NCBI GenBank assembly: GCA_032054765.1
Contig: DAMBSC010000009.1
Location: forward strand, 124,001-188,000
Length of the DNA stretch: 64,000 bases
Direction of reading: 5' to 3'
Source: DFXE01 sp032054765
GTDB lineage: Bacteria > Bacteroidota > Bacteroidia > Bacteroidales > Tannerellaceae
Part shown: one piece after another, positions 53,684-62,943 of the stretch
Numbering within the stretch: position 1 is the stretch's first letter
Layout: each line of letters opens with the position of its first letter
Translations under genes and position numbers: made by a program
The notes under the pieces: generated by a model
What the model saw: the letters and a program-made list of their open reading frames with translations, nothing else
Told to the model about the DNA's origin: nothing
Database searches by the model: none

Positions 53684-54889
53684 ATGAAGCGTTTATTATT
53701 TCTCGTATTAATAATCCCCGTGTTAGTATCTGCTCAGACAGATGAAAAATATCTTGCTGGTGCAGTACCGGAAGTAAATGGAAAAGTAGTCTTTTCAAGA
53801 GAAGTAAATGTGCCGAATCTCTCAAAGGATCAAATATTCGATACGATGCTATCATGGGCAAAAGTACGTTTTGCTACTGAAAACAGCCGGGTGGTTTACT
53901 CGGACAAAACAAAGGGAGAAATAGCAGCAGTAGGTGAAGATTTTCTGGTATTTTCAAGTTCTGCTTTATCATTAGACCGGACGTTACTTATTTACCGAAT
54001 GGTGATTGAATGCGAAAACAATAAATGCAAACTTGCCGTATTGGGTATTCGGTATGAATACAATGTTTCTTATCAACGTGATCCGGAGAAATATGTGGCT
54101 GAAGAATGGATCACGGATAAAGTGACACTGAATAAAAACAAAGACAAACTAAACCGGCTGAATGGCAAATTCCGTATTAAAACGATCGATTACATCAATG
54201 AGCTTATGAATGAAGGTGCAGCAGCATTAGGTAGAACAACTTCAGTTGCAATAACAGCATCTGCGACTCCTGTCGTTACGGATGATACTCCTAAACAAGC
54301 AACACCTGTAACCCCTGCCGCTCAGGTTACACCGGCAGTAGCGGTAACTCAAGCTACAACGGCTACACCTACAAATTCTTCCTTAGAAGGATACAGACAG
54401 ATAACTCCAGACAAAATCCCCGGAAATATCATAAAAATGCTTTCTGAAGATTGGATGCTTATTACGGCCGGTAATGATACCGGTTTTAATATGATGACTG
54501 CCAGTTGGGGTGGCTTAGGCAATGTATTAGGTAAACCCGTTGCTTTCTGCTTTATTAATCCGGCAAGATACACCTATCAATTAATGGAAAAAAATGATAC
54601 GTATACGTTGACATTCTATACAGAAGCCTATCGGGAAGTTCTGAACTATTGTGGTTCGTCATCCGGCAGGGATAAAGATAAAGTAAAAGAAACGGGATTA
54701 ACGCCGGTAACTACTCCAGAAGGCAGCAAAGCCTTTGCAGAAGCCTGGATGATCATTGAATGCCGTAAACTGATCTCCCAACCGTTGAGTACGGAATCAA
54801 TCAGTAATGAAAAAGTTCGCGAGGAATGGTTAGGTAAACAAATGAATAAAATGTATATCGGGGAAATTATTAACGTTTGGATTAAATAA
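53684..54889 (+). CDS. Exported DUF4468 protein fused to flavin-reductase-like domain
   Basis: The protein has 401 residues and a signal peptide (about 1-18, ending VSAQ). Residues about 28-185 match the DUF4468 layout (GKVVFSREVNVPNLSKDQIF, read in parts, then WAKVRF and IECENNKCKL). A Thr/Ala/Pro-rich linker (about 190-232) leads to a split-barrel flavin-reductase-like domain (about 235-401: ITPDKIPGNIIKMLSEDWML in parts, NMMTASWGGLGNVLGKPV, FYTEAYREVLNYCGSSSGRD). The second domain is usually a free cytosolic FMN protein, so the exported fusion is notable. A shorter DUF4468 paralogue follows 9 bp downstream. Confidence 0.82.
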   Translation: MKRLLFLVLIIPVLVSAQTDEKYLAGAVPEVNGKVVFSREVNVPNLSKDQIFDTMLSWAKVRFATENSRVVYSDKTKGEIAAVGEDFLVFSSSALSLDRTLLIYRMVIECENNKCKLAVLGIRYEYNVSYQRDPEKYVAEEWITDKVTLNKNKDKLNRLNGKFRIKTIDYINELMNEGAAALGRTTSVAITASATPVVTDDTPKQATPVTPAAQVTPAVAVTQATTATPTNSSLEGYRQITPDKIPGNIIKMLSEDWMLITAGNDTGFNMMTASWGGLGNVLGKPVAFCFINPARYTYQLMEKNDTYTLTFYTEAYREVLNYCGSSSGRDKDKVKETGLTPVTTPEGSKAFAEAWMIIECRKLISQPLSTESISNEKVREEWLGKQMNKMYIGEIINVWIK

Positions 54890-54898
54890 CAATTTTAC

Positions 54899-55447
54899 AT
54901 GATGAAAAAATATCTGATAATACTTCTTCTTATTGTTCCTGTGCTGGTTATTGCTCAGGGGCAGAAAGGTTCAGTTGAAGAGTGTGCTCCGATGAGGAGA
55001 GGAAAGGTATGTTATACCGACGAAGTTGAAATGAAAGGTATGATTCAGACAGAGTTATTCAAAGCTATCAACGCCTGGGCAAAGAAAGCCTATGGAACAG
55101 ATGTATTCCTATCGAATGTATCTTCCAATGAAAAGAAAGGAACTATCCTGGTAAGTTCAAAAGTGGAATTATTGCTGGATGATGTTGATCAAACACGTCT
55201 AAAATATAAAATGATGATAACCTGCTATGACGGTAAATATACCACTGAACTCAGCAATATCACCTATCAATATGATGCAGCAAAGAACAATAGATATAAA
55301 ACCTATAAAGCAGAAGACGTGATAGCCGATAATGGTAAAGACAACGCTGTAGAAGCAATAAAAGATCCTGTTCTATTCTGTAATGCTACTTTCTTTTTTG
55401 TAGAAAGCCTCTTTGCCGATGTTTTAAGTGCGGCAAAAGAAAACTAA
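54899..55447 (+). CDS. Exported DUF4468-like protein
   Basis: The protein has 182 residues (two adjacent ATG codons at 54899 and 54902) with a signal peptide ending VIAQG. It parallels the N-terminal domain of its upstream neighbour: GKVCYTDEVEMKGMIQTELF, INAWAKKAYG and MITCYDGKYTTELSNITYQYD, read in parts. It lacks the flavin domain. The function of DUF4468 is unknown. It is probably co-transcribed with the 53684 gene (9-bp gap) and ends 8 bp from a convergent gene. Confidence 0.78.
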   Translation: MMKKYLIILLLIVPVLVIAQGQKGSVEECAPMRRGKVCYTDEVEMKGMIQTELFKAINAWAKKAYGTDVFLSNVSSNEKKGTILVSSKVELLLDDVDQTRLKYKMMITCYDGKYTTELSNITYQYDAAKNNRYKTYKAEDVIADNGKDNAVEAIKDPVLFCNATFFFVESLFADVLSAAKEN

Positions 55448-55455
55448 AAGGAGGA

Positions 55456-57417
55456 TCAGAAGTTTTTATCACTTATATCCTGTGTGAAAATTTGCTTTCC
55501 TTCTTTTATATAGAAGATTTGTTCCTCTTGTCCTCTGGTATGATTTCGTAACCAGAATAAAGCATTTTCCGGTACCCGATAGATTAATTCATTACTTTCT
55601 GCTGTTTGGATTCCTAATGATTCCCATCCGGCCGTTCCATTGTGAAAAAATAATTCATATTTATCTCCAGGCCAAATAAAATTTTCATCATTCCGCGGAA
55701 CAAACATTATTTTTTCTATTTGTGATTGTCTTCCCAAATCAAAAGTTAAATGGATAGATGTATCTTTTGATATAGAAAAACTAAGAGGATCTCCATCAAT
55801 AATATTTGATACATTAAAATCATTTCTTGTTGGATGAACAGAAACAAAAGGATTTACAATTGAAATACCTAAAGGCCGCTCAGAATTAATATTGTCATAT
55901 ACACAAAACTCTGCCAGTTCGATGGGTTTCCCTTCTGGTGATTGATAATGAATGTAGCGATATTGAGGGATATTATTAAAAGTTATTATATTACGATTTA
56001 CAAAAATAGAATCCTTAACTTCATAGAGGAGCTCCGCGTTTTTTAATGCAATATCATTACTTCCCCATATAGTAGAGCCTATCATATTCTCATTTAAACT
56101 TATCACCGTATAAAATCTGAGAGGATACTTTCTCTTAAGAGTAATTTCCGTTTTATTATTTGTATCCGGAATAAAATAGCTGATAGTATTATGATGAAAA
56201 AGAAACGGATGACCTGATATACTAAAACCGTCTTTATCTATACTCTCAATTTGATAGATCAGATTATCTTCAACATTCCTAAAAGCAGCTTTTCCTTTTT
56301 TTATTTCCCCTATATCAATAGGAGACCATCCGTTTATTGTAAAGACACTTAAAAAAGCATATTTATCATATGGAAAATTGAGATTAATTTCTAATGTATT
56401 ATTCTTAATATAATAAGATGTGACATCTTTTATATAACTATTTCTGAATCTGGGAGGTATCGACTGATTAAATGTTATTCCTTTTAAGAGTTCTTTTTGT
56501 AAACCAAAACATGATCGGTAAACCTTTCCTTTTTTACGTCCATCATCTCTGGTTTTTCTTTTATTATCAAATACGTGATAGCCTGTTAAAAGAAATTGGC
56601 CGGTTGTATCTCTTATAACATTCCAACTATGCCCTAATCGGTTTTCAGGAGAATAAAAATAAAAATCCATAGCTATCGGAATACCTATTGATCGCATTAC
56701 ATAGATAAAATGATCACAAGCATCACGACAATAGCCAACCTGATTATTAAAAAGAAAGTTTGCACCTAAGTGCGGTAAAGTAAAATCTTTAGTTTGTACA
56801 AATCCTTTATTATTTAAAAATTGAGCAATACTATCACATGCTTCAATCACATCAGAGCCTATGTAAAGAGAATCTAATAGATGCGAATAATATTCATGAT
56901 ACTGTTTTCGCCAATTTTCTAAAGGTTCGTCACCAATCCGGTAAGGTAAAATCAATTCACAGAAATCTTCAAAAGATAATTTTCTATTCCAGGGATATTT
57001 TTTCCATACTAAAAAAGATAATTCAATATTTTCTATCAGGTAATCAGCCGTAATAACATGCGCATCATAGACTTTCCTACAATTTTGATAAGAGAATTTA
57101 TTCCATTTCTCTATTCTTTCTTTATCTATAATCAATGAACTTAAAGCATACAAATGTTTTTTCTCAACTTCTTCTGCAAGAACCGATTTGATAGAATCTA
57201 TCTGCCAGCATTTATCATAGGAATAGTAGCGAGGCATATTTTCAATCAGAAATTTAGCCACCTTCAGCTTTTCAGGATCATTTTTATAGTATTCTAATAC
57301 TTTTTCAAGTTCGGAACGATTATTTTCCGCAAATTCCAAAGCATTTTCTAATCGTTTATTAGAGAATGAACAAGTAGTAAATAAATATAGATAAAAGATA
57401 TATATAAGAAATTTCAT
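55456..57417 (-). CDS. Transglutaminase-like lipoprotein with discoidin-like C-terminus
   Basis: The protein has 653 residues with a probable lipoprotein signal (LFTTCS, Cys16). The transglutaminase-like core shows the expected triad: Cys230 in GYCRDACDHF followed by MRSIGIP, His263 in GHSWNVI and Asp284 in VFDNK. A beta-rich middle (about 340-510) and an F5/8 type C (discoidin)-like C-terminus (about 520-630, LTFDLGRQSQIEKIMFVPRN in parts) follow. In Bacteroidota this layout is found on the cell surface; whether it cross-links, hydrolyses or only binds is unknown. It lies 8 bp after the TolB-like propeller gene, in a likely operon. Confidence 0.85.
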   Translation of the reverse strand: MKFLIYIFYLYLFTTCSFSNKRLENALEFAENNRSELEKVLEYYKNDPEKLKVAKFLIENMPRYYSYDKCWQIDSIKSVLAEEVEKKHLYALSSLIIDKERIEKWNKFSYQNCRKVYDAHVITADYLIENIELSFLVWKKYPWNRKLSFEDFCELILPYRIGDEPLENWRKQYHEYYSHLLDSLYIGSDVIEACDSIAQFLNNKGFVQTKDFTLPHLGANFLFNNQVGYCRDACDHFIYVMRSIGIPIAMDFYFYSPENRLGHSWNVIRDTTGQFLLTGYHVFDNKRKTRDDGRKKGKVYRSCFGLQKELLKGITFNQSIPPRFRNSYIKDVTSYYIKNNTLEINLNFPYDKYAFLSVFTINGWSPIDIGEIKKGKAAFRNVEDNLIYQIESIDKDGFSISGHPFLFHHNTISYFIPDTNNKTEITLKRKYPLRFYTVISLNENMIGSTIWGSNDIALKNAELLYEVKDSIFVNRNIITFNNIPQYRYIHYQSPEGKPIELAEFCVYDNINSERPLGISIVNPFVSVHPTRNDFNVSNIIDGDPLSFSISKDTSIHLTFDLGRQSQIEKIMFVPRNDENFIWPGDKYELFFHNGTAGWESLGIQTAESNELIYRVPENALFWLRNHTRGQEEQIFYIKEGKQIFTQDISDKNF

Positions 57418-57425
57418 TTATTACA

Positions 57426-58400
57426 TCACAAATCACATTTAATAAGAATAAAGTCAGGATCCACTCCTATTGCATATAAAGTATTATTTTTAGGATCAGC
57501 AGCCAATCGAAGTAGTGGTATTCCTAAATCAAGGATCTTTTTAAGATTCAAGCTATAATCGTATAAAAAGATAGTATGAGGTAGTTTATTAAAATCACGT
57601 CCTACTGTGGATTCATCCGTATCATCTGTTTTGTAATCTCTTTCTAATGTTATAATATAATCGGATGTTAATGCCATTTCCGCTGCTCCTCTCCTCTTTC
57701 TATCTATTTTTAATTCCCCTTTTACTATATTGTAATCAAAATCCCTCTTCTTTTCTGAAATAAAGACAATTTCATCATTCTTCATCTGGTATAAAGAAAG
57801 ATAAGGATATGACATACAGGAATATACTATATATTTAGAATAAGGATTATACAATACATTTCCTTGTGAAACTGATTCATTATTTTTTATAGACTGATCA
57901 AAGGCAAGTTTGCCCCAATATTTATTATTCCATTTAAAGGGTTTTTCTAGAGAAGGATTAAATGAAAGTAATTGACCTTCTGTTAACTCGAAATATCTGG
58001 TCTCTCCCTGATTCTCTAATCTAGTAAATTGAATATTTGAACTAAATATATTATCTAACGGATAATATGCAACCTTCTCTAAGTTTAGATCGAAGACAAA
58101 CAATCTATTATTTTGTGCATACTCAACTGAGGGAGTTATGAATTCTTCAGGTCCTTCACCGATTTTTACTATTTTCGATATCTCTTTACCTGTTACTTTG
58201 TCTAAAATATGTACATGTTCTTCTATCGTAAATGGATCAGTCCATATAATATAGTCTGCATATACAAGTAATTTTCCAGGCATTATTGACTCTATACTAT
58301 CAGAAAGTATTGTAAATTCCTTCTTGGATCTTTCTGCATATTCGTTACGATTTGTACAGGCAAAAAGGGTAAATATAATTATTATATAAATCGATTTCAT
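57426..58400 (-). CDS. TolB-like six-bladed propeller lipoprotein
   Basis: The protein has 324 residues with a lipoprotein signal (IFTLFACTN, Cys15). Repeated blades such as ILDKVTGKEI, KIGEGPEEFI, RLFVFDLNLEKVAYYPLD and ILDLGIPLLRLAADPKNNTLYAIG match the TolB-like/BF2992-type propeller family of Bacteroidales, which is often encoded beside NVEALA peptides. The gene is followed at 8 bp by the transglutaminase-like gene. A MITE-like element separates it from the NVEALA gene upstream. The function of the family is unknown. Confidence 0.82.
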   Translation of the reverse strand: MKSIYIIIIFTLFACTNRNEYAERSKKEFTILSDSIESIMPGKLLVYADYIIWTDPFTIEEHVHILDKVTGKEISKIVKIGEGPEEFITPSVEYAQNNRLFVFDLNLEKVAYYPLDNIFSSNIQFTRLENQGETRYFELTEGQLLSFNPSLEKPFKWNNKYWGKLAFDQSIKNNESVSQGNVLYNPYSKYIVYSCMSYPYLSLYQMKNDEIVFISEKKRDFDYNIVKGELKIDRKRRGAAEMALTSDYIITLERDYKTDDTDESTVGRDFNKLPHTIFLYDYSLNLKKILDLGIPLLRLAADPKNNTLYAIGVDPDFILIKCDL

Positions 58401-58415
58401 TTTTGTATATATTTT

Positions 58416-58650
58416 TAAGGAGGGTGTTGCAAAAGTCCCCTTGCTATTTTGACAGCTTACAATATGTCAATTATCAATTGCCGTTTTAACCGACGGGCAT
58501 TTAGGCCTGTTTAACCCCGGCTTTAGCCAAAATTAAAGGTTTGGCTAAAGCCCAAAAGAGAAATATTCCTAGTCCGTCGGCAATTGATAATATTACTTAC
58601 AATTTGTTACTAGAAAAATGAATGATCTCACTTTTGCAACACCCCCCTTA
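58416..58650. mobile_element. MITE-like element, 235 bp, nested inverted repeats
   Basis: Outer ends TAAGGAGGGTGTTGCAAAAG (58416-58435) and its complement at 58631-58650 agree at all but one of 20 bases. Two inner inverted repeats are perfect: TTATCAATTGCCG (58471-58483) with 58578-58590, and GGCTTTAGCCAAA (58519-58531) with 58540-58552. There is no coding capacity. This is the structure of a non-autonomous transposable element. The matching transposase is not in the window, and no clear target duplication is seen. Confidence 0.8.
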
Positions 58651-58654
58651 TTCT

Positions 58655-58900
58655 TTAAGATTTTGGTTCAGCATAAGAATGAGTCTTCCCATCTTTCCCA
58701 CGACAATTTTTATTTTCCCAGATAGCTCTACAGCCAGTTCTTTCTTCAAAGTCTTTACTGGTTTCACTTTGCGCTAATGCTTCTATATTACTGAGCATTA
58801 ATTCTGAAGGAGCTATTTCTTCTTCATTCTGATTAATATTCCAAACAGCAATAGTGGCAATAAAAATGATTGTTATTACACAAAATATTTTCTTTTTCAT
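58655..58900 (-). CDS. NVEALA-family small exported peptide
   Basis: The protein has 81 residues. A hydrophobic N-terminal segment (MKKKIFCVITIIFIATIAVW) is followed by an acidic spacer and LMLSNIEALAQSE, the NVEALA signature. The C-terminal part has two Cys (CRAIWENKNCRGKDGKTHSY). The family is small, secreted and of unknown function. It lies upstream of a TolB-like propeller and a transglutaminase-like lipoprotein on the same strand, separated from them by a MITE-like element. Confidence 0.88.
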   Translation of the reverse strand: MKKKIFCVITIIFIATIAVWNINQNEEEIAPSELMLSNIEALAQSETSKDFEERTGCRAIWENKNCRGKDGKTHSYAEPKS

Positions 58901-58935
58901 GATTTTTGATATTAATAATTTAAATGATTAAAAAG

Positions 58936-58965
58936 AGTTTCATGTACTATTTTTTTCATGAAACT
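58936..58965 (-). promoter_or_regulatory. Leader hairpin of the NVEALA gene
   Basis: AGTTTCATG (58936-58944) pairs with CATGAAACT (58957-58965) around a T-rich loop, 36 bp upstream of the NVEALA start. It would lie in the mRNA leader. Confidence 0.6.
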
Positions 58966-58997
58966 ATAAAGCCCTTGCTTAGTTATTTATTAATCTC

Positions 58998-59106
58998 TAC
59001 CTTTGCCATTCACCTCCTTTCTTCATTTGGAGGGACAATAAGGGAGCTTGCTTACTTGTTTAGTCACTAGATGAGCAATGCTCCCATTCTTGTTCATTTT
59101 TGAACT
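58998..59106 (+). ncRNA. Candidate small RNA or structured leader
   Basis: TTGC-N19-TACCTTTG (-7 at 58998-59005) resembles a forward promoter. Downstream are three stems: CCTCC/GGAGG (59013-59017 with 59029-59033), GGGAGC/GCTCCC (59042-59047 with 59080-59085) and GTTCA/TGAAC with T-rich DNA after it (about 59092-59105). No forward gene follows. The same DNA read in reverse would be the NVEALA leader, so the stems may belong there instead. Confidence 0.25.
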
Positions 59107-59140
59107 TATTCCCTCTATTTAGATTATATATACTTCATTA

Positions 59141-59148
59141 CAAACATA
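59141..59148 (-). promoter_or_regulatory. -7 promoter element, probable NVEALA gene promoter
   Basis: The reverse strand reads TATGTTTG, matching TAnnTTTG. The next reverse-strand gene is the NVEALA peptide, giving a leader of about 235 nt. The -33 element is weak. Confidence 0.4.
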
Positions 59149-59325
59149 TGAAAAAACTTTAAAAAAACGTTTTAGCATATTCTTTTTAAACAACATTAAC
59201 ATTAATCTAAAAAGTAATATTTCAGAAGAATACAAAAAATGAATTTATATAGACTTAGAAAAACGATAATAATTCTCTTTAGAATATTGAGATTTATTAG
59301 TTGGACAAAGAAAACTAAAAAACAA

Positions 59326-61131
59326 TCAGAACTTCTTTTCAACTACCGCTTGCATTACATTAATGATGTAGTCGCCCAGTTTTTCAAATTCAGAGATGAT
59401 GTCCATATAGTAAACGCCATCCTGGTAGTCGTATTTCTTATTATTTACGTCTTCCAGGTTTTTTAGTTTAAGTTGGCTACGATAATTATTGATTTCATTT
59501 TCTATATTGTATGAAGGTATAATATCGTCAGGAACAACATCTTGTTGGTGAAGAACTTCATTCATACGGTTTAATGCATTACTAACCAATAACAACATAT
59601 GGTCGAAGTTATTATTCAAGTCTTCGGTAAAGACCGAATTACCTTCGTTACGACGCTTGATTCCACGAGCCAGATTATTACATGAGTCTGCAATACTTTC
59701 AATCTCTGTTACAATACGCAACATTGCTCGTATTTCTTCTTTACTCTCAGAACTTAAACGCCCTTCAGATACTTTTGTAAGATAATTAGCAATTTCAACT
59801 TCCATACGGTCACTTATACTTTCGTATTTTTCTATGCGACTGTACGTCTGAACAAAATTACTTTCATTTTTTTCATAGAAAAGTTCCTTTACCATATTTA
59901 GCATACGATAAGTTCGTTCTCCATAAACAGCAATCTCCTTTTTTGCCTGCATAAGAGAAAGTTCAGAAGTAGATAGCATGGTAGAAGATATAAAGGCAAG
60001 CTGAAATTCTTCCTCCTCGTTCCCTTTACGTGGTTTGATTAACTTAGAACAGATATATACATAAATATTCACAAACCATATCATAATACAGACATTAGTA
60101 ATATTAAACATGGTATGGAAAAGTGATAATCCATATGAAACGGACACCTGCAAAGAAGTCAATTGCTTTTGTAAGCTTACTAAATGAGGATCAGATAAAG
60201 GTTGATTTGATGTTATCTGGTTAATTGTTTCAGGACTTAAAGTAGCCAGAAATTGAGTCATTTCATTGGGGTCACCAGGACCATAGTTGGTCACAATCCA
60301 GGAAACCATACTTGTAAACGGATAGAATAACAACATGACCCAGATAACTCCAAACACATTGAACATCAAGTGCGCAAGAGCGGCTCGTTTAGCCGAGACA
60401 TTAGCCGAGATTGCAGCTATATTTGCTGTTATTGTTGTTCCTATATTCTCTCCTAATACCATTGCAGCGGCAATTTCAAAAGGTATCCATCCTTTTGTAC
60501 ACATAATTAATGTGATAGCGACAGTCGCACTGGAAGATTGAACAATAACCGTCAGGATACTTCCAATCGCTAAAAAGATTAAAAGAGAAGTATATCCCAT
60601 TGAGGTATAATTCCGTAAAAAAGCAAGGGCTTCAGGATTATTCTGAAGATCAGGAACAGAATCTTTGAGATAACTAAGTCCTAAAAACAATAAGGCAAAT
60701 CCCATAATAAATTCACCCCATGACTTACGTTTACTTTTTGAGGAGAATATCAACGGAATAGAGAAAGCAATTAACGGAATGGCGAAAGTACTTATATCTA
60801 CCTTAAAACCAAATAAAGAGATAATCCAGGCTGTCACAGTCGTTCCCACATTGGCTCCCATTATTACACCTATAGACTGTGTTAATGTAAGCAAACCTGC
60901 ATTAACAAAGCTTACTACCATTACAGTAGTAGCACTGGAGGACTGAATTAATGCTGTGATAAGAATTCCGGTTAATACTCCTGTAAAGCGGTTTGTGGTC
61001 ATAGCCGAGAGTATAGATCGCATCTTGTCTCCGGCAACTTTCTGCAATCCTTCACTCATAATCTTCATTCCATAAAGGAATAAGCCTAATGAACCGACAA
61101 GTTTCAGAAAGTCAAAAAATGAATAATCCAT
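59326..61131 (-). CDS. Na/Pi cotransporter family protein with PhoU-like tail
   Basis: The protein has 601 residues. The membrane half has two inverted Na/Pi repeats with the typical motifs LIQSSSATTVMVVSF and VQSSSATVAITL, together with LFLYGMKIMSEGLQ at the start. The C-terminal part (about 375-600) is helical and PhoU-like (MLRIVTEIESIADSCNNLARG, in parts). It probably carries phosphate with sodium across the inner membrane. It is divergent from the nucleoside kinase gene (83-bp spacer). Confidence 0.93.
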   Translation of the reverse strand: MDYSFFDFLKLVGSLGLFLYGMKIMSEGLQKVAGDKMRSILSAMTTNRFTGVLTGILITALIQSSSATTVMVVSFVNAGLLTLTQSIGVIMGANVGTTVTAWIISLFGFKVDISTFAIPLIAFSIPLIFSSKSKRKSWGEFIMGFALLFLGLSYLKDSVPDLQNNPEALAFLRNYTSMGYTSLLIFLAIGSILTVIVQSSSATVAITLIMCTKGWIPFEIAAAMVLGENIGTTITANIAAISANVSAKRAALAHLMFNVFGVIWVMLLFYPFTSMVSWIVTNYGPGDPNEMTQFLATLSPETINQITSNQPLSDPHLVSLQKQLTSLQVSVSYGLSLFHTMFNITNVCIMIWFVNIYVYICSKLIKPRKGNEEEEFQLAFISSTMLSTSELSLMQAKKEIAVYGERTYRMLNMVKELFYEKNESNFVQTYSRIEKYESISDRMEVEIANYLTKVSEGRLSSESKEEIRAMLRIVTEIESIADSCNNLARGIKRRNEGNSVFTEDLNNNFDHMLLLVSNALNRMNEVLHQQDVVPDDIIPSYNIENEINNYRSQLKLKNLEDVNNKKYDYQDGVYYMDIISEFEKLGDYIINVMQAVVEKKF

Positions 61132-61214
61132 TTAAAAAAATATTAGAGTGAATGGGTATCCGATTAATATTTCTATTTTTATGCGGCAAAACTACAAATA
61201 ATAACTGAAATAAT

Positions 61215-62882
61215 ATGTCTGCAACAATCACAATTTATTGTAAAAATAACGGACTTTACAAGGAAGTACCAATAGGCTCATCATTATTGGAAATCTACAA
61301 ATTAGTAGGTTCACCTCTTGCATATCGCCCCATGAATGCACAGGTTAATAATCGGACTGAAGGATTAAATTACCGCTGCTGGCAACCAAAAGATATTGAG
61401 TTCTTCGACTACACAAAACAATCAGGATTGAGAACATATGTGCGTTCTTTATGCCATATTTTATCCAAAGCTGTAAACGATATCTTGCCTTCTGCGACCA
61501 TGAATCTGGAGCATTCTGTTTCAAAAGGTTATTATTGTATGATACATAACGGAAAAAATCTGGATCAGGTAACAATAGACAAAATAAAAGTGCGGATGCA
61601 GGAAATCATTGATGCGGATTTACCTTTTCATCATAAATCTGTACGGACTGAAGAAGCCGTTGCCTTATTCCGTGGTCGTGGTCTGGAAGATAAAGCAAAG
61701 TTAATCGAGTCAGCTGGAATGGCCTATACTTCCTATTTTGAATTAGAAGGATATATAAACTTCTTCTATGGCTGTTTAACACCTTCTTCTGGCTATATAC
61801 ATTTATTCGATATCGTTTCTTATTATGAGGGTATCTTATTACGCATTCCGCAAAGATGTAATCCAATGGAGCTTGAGCCTGTTATTCCCCAAGATAAAAT
61901 GTTTGAAGTTTTTAAAGAACATCTAACCCTCCTCAGTACTTTAGAATTGGATAATGTAGGAGATCTTAATCATGCAATCAGTACAGGCCATACACAGGAA
62001 GTCATTATGGTTTCGGAGGCTATGCAGGAAAAACAAGTTGCTAAAATTGCTCAGGAAATAGCCAATCAATACATGGACGGCGTACGTATAGTCCTGATAT
62101 CGGGTCCATCGTCATCAGGAAAAACAACCTTTACCCAAAGGTTAGGCATTCAATTAATTACTAATTTACTTCATCCGGTAAGTGTATCGCTGGATGATTA
62201 TTTTCTGAACAGAGTAGATTCCCCAAAAGACGAGAAAGGTGATTACGATTTCGAATCGCTGTATGCTCTTGATCTTCCTTATTTCAATGAAGATATGGGT
62301 AAGCTTCTAAAAGGTGAAGAGATTGATCTTCCTACGTATAGCTTTACTACGGGAACACGTGTGTATAAAGGGAAAAAGCTTAAATTAAAAAAGAATTCCG
62401 TACTATTGATTGAAGGAATACACGCTTTAAATCCTGAACTGACTGATCATATTGAAGAGAAATACAAATATAAAGTATATATATCGGCTTTAACTTCTAT
62501 TTCATTGGATAACCATAACTGGATACCAACAACAGACAATCGATTACTCAGACGCATCATCCGTGATTACAGATTCCGTGGCTACTCAGCAAAGGATACT
62601 ATTTCCCGTTGGCCGGATGTACGTAGAGGAGAAGACAAATGGATATTCCCTTATCAGGAAACAGCAGATGCAATGTTCAACAGTGCTATGCCTTATGAAT
62701 TAGGAGTCTTAAGAAAGTATGCGGAACCTATTTTATCTGAAGTTCGTGAATATGATAAAGAAAATGCCGAAGCATACCGCTTAATGCGCTTTCTGAAATA
62801 TTTCAATCCTATTTCTGACGAAGTCCTGCCGGGCACATCTTTACTTCGAGAGTTTCTTGGAGGAGGCACTTTTAAATATTAA
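61215..62882 (+). CDS. Nucleoside (uridine-type) kinase with tRNA-synthetase-like N-terminus
   Basis: The protein has 555 residues. The N-terminal part (about 1-270) has a TGS-like start and a domain like the second additional domain of threonyl-tRNA synthetase. The C-terminal part (about 285-500) is a uridine kinase/phosphoribulokinase-type P-loop domain: ISGPSSSGKTTFTQRL, SVSLDDYFLNR and IEGIHALNPEL. This fusion is normal for nucleoside kinases of Bacteroidota and Firmicutes. It probably works in pyrimidine salvage; the exact nucleoside is unknown. Confidence 0.92.
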   Translation: MSATITIYCKNNGLYKEVPIGSSLLEIYKLVGSPLAYRPMNAQVNNRTEGLNYRCWQPKDIEFFDYTKQSGLRTYVRSLCHILSKAVNDILPSATMNLEHSVSKGYYCMIHNGKNLDQVTIDKIKVRMQEIIDADLPFHHKSVRTEEAVALFRGRGLEDKAKLIESAGMAYTSYFELEGYINFFYGCLTPSSGYIHLFDIVSYYEGILLRIPQRCNPMELEPVIPQDKMFEVFKEHLTLLSTLELDNVGDLNHAISTGHTQEVIMVSEAMQEKQVAKIAQEIANQYMDGVRIVLISGPSSSGKTTFTQRLGIQLITNLLHPVSVSLDDYFLNRVDSPKDEKGDYDFESLYALDLPYFNEDMGKLLKGEEIDLPTYSFTTGTRVYKGKKLKLKKNSVLLIEGIHALNPELTDHIEEKYKYKVYISALTSISLDNHNWIPTTDNRLLRRIIRDYRFRGYSAKDTISRWPDVRRGEDKWIFPYQETADAMFNSAMPYELGVLRKYAEPILSEVREYDKENAEAYRLMRFLKYFNPISDEVLPGTSLLREFLGGGTFKY

Positions 62883-62916
62883 ATATAGAAAGTAATTGAC
62901 TATACTTTCAAAACAT

Positions 62917-62924
62917 TATATTTG
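62917..62924 (+). promoter_or_regulatory. -7 promoter element of the partial receptor gene
   Basis: TATATTTG matches TAnnTTTG, 19 bp before the ATG at 62944. TTGA lies 17 bp upstream of it. Confidence 0.5.
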
Positions 62925-62943
62925 TCTGTAAAGTTAATTACTT

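Noticed and set aside
59239..59466. 75-residue forward frame
   Set aside because: More than half overlaps the 3' end of the Na/Pi cotransporter gene in antisense; the rest is low-complexity AT-rich DNA.
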